Origin: Euprymna scolopes
Lineage: Eukaryota > Mollusca > Cephalopoda > Sepiida > Sepiolidae
Assembly (NCBI GenBank): GCA_024364805.1
Contig: CM044488.1
Coordinates: forward strand, 29,993,595-30,016,369
Reading direction: 5' to 3'
Length of the DNA: 22,775 nt
In this document: positions 21,121-22,775 of the stretch, piece after piece
How the letters are laid out: the number at the start of each line of letters is the position of its first letter
Numbering within the stretch: position 1 is the stretch's first letter
Program-made: the position numbers and the translations under genes
The notes under the pieces: generated by a model
The model's input: only the letters and a program-made list of their open reading frames with translations
Told to the model about the DNA's origin: nothing
Databases searched by the model: none

Positions 21121-21445
21121 TGCATGCACGAACACGAAAATATATCTACAACGTTTTCTATTTGTTTATTTAATTATTATCGGGGCCAAACGATGGGGAT
21201 TTTAAGTAGATTTGATTCCAATGAGTGATTGTGGTATTATGGTGAAAGTTACCAGTCAAGAGTACTCGCTGTTATTCATAAATTTTCATTGAAATAGCGC
21301 TAGTCAAAAAACCCTGCACCCTTCCCCTCCCCAATTTCTTATAGGGCCTTGTGCCTAATTTTGTTTTTTGTAATTGTAACATGTTTTTTGTGAAATCTAT
21401 TTTTTATGAAAATATGTACTTTTACCGAGAATAAAATATATAAAT
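19911..21445 (+). mobile_element. U2-targeted LINE (Tx1-like clade), 5'-truncated
   Basis: A 1,535-bp insertion lies inside the U2-like sequence and is flanked by the 9-bp duplication AAGATCAAA (19902-19910 and 21446-21454). It carries only the C-terminal part of ORF2 (to TGA 20566-20568), then a long 3' UTR that includes CA and A runs (21088-21120) and ends AATAAAATATATAAAT. Precise placement in U2 with a short target duplication is the signature of target-primed insertion by a site-specific LINE. Site-specific members of the Tx1 clade are known, and I recall one (Keshi) reported for U2, which I cannot verify here. The 5' 700 bp is clearly more GC-rich than its surroundings, suggesting a fairly recent arrival. 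Confidence 0.8.
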
Positions 21446-21600
21446 AAGATCAAAGTGTAGTATCTGTTCTTAGAATTCAAGCGGTCTGATCTTTTGCCCC
21501 CCACTAAGAAAATAAGGAGGAGGTCATGCTTTGCATGTCAAGCTTTAGAGAAACAAACGTCACTCGAAAATAAGGATGGCCTTCTAAATAATGTTTTTAG
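21446..21600 (+). ncRNA. U2 snRNA-like unit A, continuation after the LINE
   Basis: 21446-21472 reads AAGATCAAAGTGTAGTATCT followed by GTTCTTA. This equals invertebrate U2 snRNA through the branch-site recognition segment GTAGTA. After GTTCTTA the sequence leaves U2 entirely (GAATTCAAGCGGTCTGATC...), so the unit is a chimera or an old truncated copy. The downstream 100 bp recurs after unit B. Confidence 0.8.
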
Positions 21601-21603
21601 TTC

Positions 21604-21915
21604 AGATGTGATTTTTGGAATATGACATCTTGTCTCAATTTAGTAATCGATAAATATAAATTATGCATCTTTTTATAATAGAAGATAATGCTCGGTAGAA
21701 AATTAAGCTGTATAAGACGGTTACTTGGTCTTTTGGCTAATTTCAAATTTTTTGCGACAATAAAATATGTAAATAAGATCAAAATGTATCTGTTCTTAGA
21801 ATTCAAGCGGTCTCATCTTTCGCCCTCCCCTCCCACTAAGAAAATAAGGGGGAGGTTATACCTGGGATCTCAAGCTGTACAGAAACAAACGTTACTCGAA
21901 AATAAGGAGGATTTA
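21604..21915 (+). ncRNA. U2 snRNA-like unit B (tandem partner)
   Basis: The unit has the same order as unit A: flank with TTTTTGGAATATGACATCTT, then CTTGGTCTTTTGGCTAA (21724-21740), a 34-bp spacer, then AAGATCAAAATGTATCTGTT CTTA (21775-21798) and the shared downstream block GAATTCAAGCGGTCT. The spacer ends CAATAAAATATGTAAAT, nearly identical to the LINE 3' terminus in unit A. Unit B has lost GTG and AG within the branch-recognition segment. It cannot act as U2. Confidence 0.75.
21741..21774 (+). mobile_element. Trace of the same LINE 3' end in unit B
   Basis: CAATAAAATATGTAAAT (21758-21774) directly precedes AAGATCAAA, matching GAATAAAATATATAAAT before the same target site at 21445. It is either an extremely 5'-truncated insertion or what remains after internal loss from a duplicated copy. 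Confidence 0.6.
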
Positions 21916-22743
21916 TGCCTGGGATGTGATCAAATCCAGTCACTCACATTTCGTATATGTAATGTTTTAGATTTAGATGCATTGTTTACATTTTAAAACA
22001 TAGTAAAACGAATCTCGTTTCCTGTCTAGGCATCTCTCTCTCTCTCTCTCTTTCTTTCTCTGTGTGTGTGTGTGTCTCCATCTCTCTTCGTCTTCCTTAC
22101 TCTAAAGAGAAATAGTGCTACTAAAAAAGAAAATGGCGTTTGGCTTTGTTTTTTTGTAAAAACATCGATGGTTAATATTTTCTAAGCATATTTTATTTTT
22201 TGTTTAACTATCGTATTTAACTACTTTTAACATGCTAATAACTTTGATAACGTTTTCATAGCGTGTAAGTTAATATTTTAATTTGTATGATAGTCACTTT
22301 TTTATCGATAGCAATCTCTTATTATATGCAATGTTTTTATATACAGACCGCGATTACAGCTTGTTGACGTCAATGCCACTTGACATGACTCAGCGTTTAT
22401 TAAATTATGTATAAATATCGTTAAAACGTCACTCTTTTGGATGTCCCCCCTCCTGTAGAAAAACCTCCAGCTGACTAACTTAGAGTGGACCTTTTGGGCC
22501 AAAAATTCGATATTTGTCGTCCAGAGATGAGACCAAATTTGTGAATTTTCGTTCTGCTGTCAAAAGTTTTTGGCGGACATACATACACACACACAAATTT
22601 TCGCTTTTATCTATATCGATAAAAAAGTAAATTTTTGGTAATTGTTTATTTGGTAATTGTTAAATATAAGTCATTTATTGAACTTTTGAAATCGTCTCTG
22701 CCTTAATGCTGTTTCTGACAACCTTCTTATTTTTATTTTTAAC
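21916..22743. other. No gene; simple repeats and possible repeat tail
   Basis: It contains TC and TG microsatellites (22033-22074) and an AT-rich stretch. At 22560-22615 GGCGGACATACATACACACA leads into AATTTTCGCTTTTATCTATA, a form often seen at the ends of invertebrate repeat elements just before CTAG/CCCGG motifs. No open frame has a recognisable domain. Confidence 0.5.
22033..22074. repeat. TC/TG microsatellite
   Basis: (TC)9 at 22033-22050, then TTTCTTTCTC, then (TG)7 at 22061-22074. Confidence 0.95.
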
Positions 22744-22775
22744 TAGCGGGGGTACCCGGCGTTGTCCGGGTGTTT
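22744..22775 (+). repeat. Left end of a second hairpin-ended element
   Basis: CTAGCGGGGGTACCCGGCGT then TGTCCGGGTG matches the motif at 16004. ACCCGG (22754-22759) and CCGGGT (22766-22771) form a perfect 6-bp stem around CGTTGT. The element runs off the window. Confidence 0.7.

Overview
Eukaryotic, strongly AT-rich DNA with no bacterial-style genes. Nearly everything here is intron and transposable-element debris. The elements (Ty3/gypsy fossils, an I-type LINE with a GTTT tail, a Tx1-type LINE, a hAT transposon and minisatellite-bearing repeats) suit an invertebrate, most simply a mollusc, but the sequence alone does not fix the species.

Host gene: two short minus-strand exons, 14171-14257 and 4146-4213, have consensus splice sites, join in phase 0 and encode adjacent parts of one SPRY (B30.2) domain. 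It most resembles that of RNF123/KPC1, a RING-type E3 ubiquitin ligase. The intron between them is 9,957 bp. The rest of the window is read as flanking intron, because no further convincing exon was found.

Layout, left to right. 1-500: AT-rich, unassigned. 501-4100: Ty3/gypsy fossil A with two recognisable LTRs, ending about 45 bp from the splice donor of exon 4146-4213. 4673-4745: a lone LINE 3' tail. 5881 to about 8150: a minus-strand I-type LINE with an internal deletion. 9105 to about 14000: Ty3/gypsy fossil B (minus), interrupted by a 5'-truncated LINE with a poly(A) tail (10661-11100) and a broken hAT transposon (+, about 11220-13415). 14258-16003: AT-rich intron with a 32-base A run. 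16004-19677: an unclassified repeat element bounded by inverted CTAG/CCCGG-hairpin ends, carrying three tandem arrays (about 155 bp, 76 bp and 39 bp units). 19818-21915: two tandem units holding the 5' part of U2 snRNA; the first is split by a 1.5-kb 5'-truncated Tx1-type LINE with a 9-bp target duplication, and the second carries only a short trace of the same LINE 3' end. 22744-22775: the start of a second hairpin-ended element.

Most notable: the U2-directed LINE insertion with its tandem partner unit, the composite hairpin-ended minisatellite element, and the host SPRY exons stranded among nested transposons. Family names come from motif recognition by eye; no database search was run.
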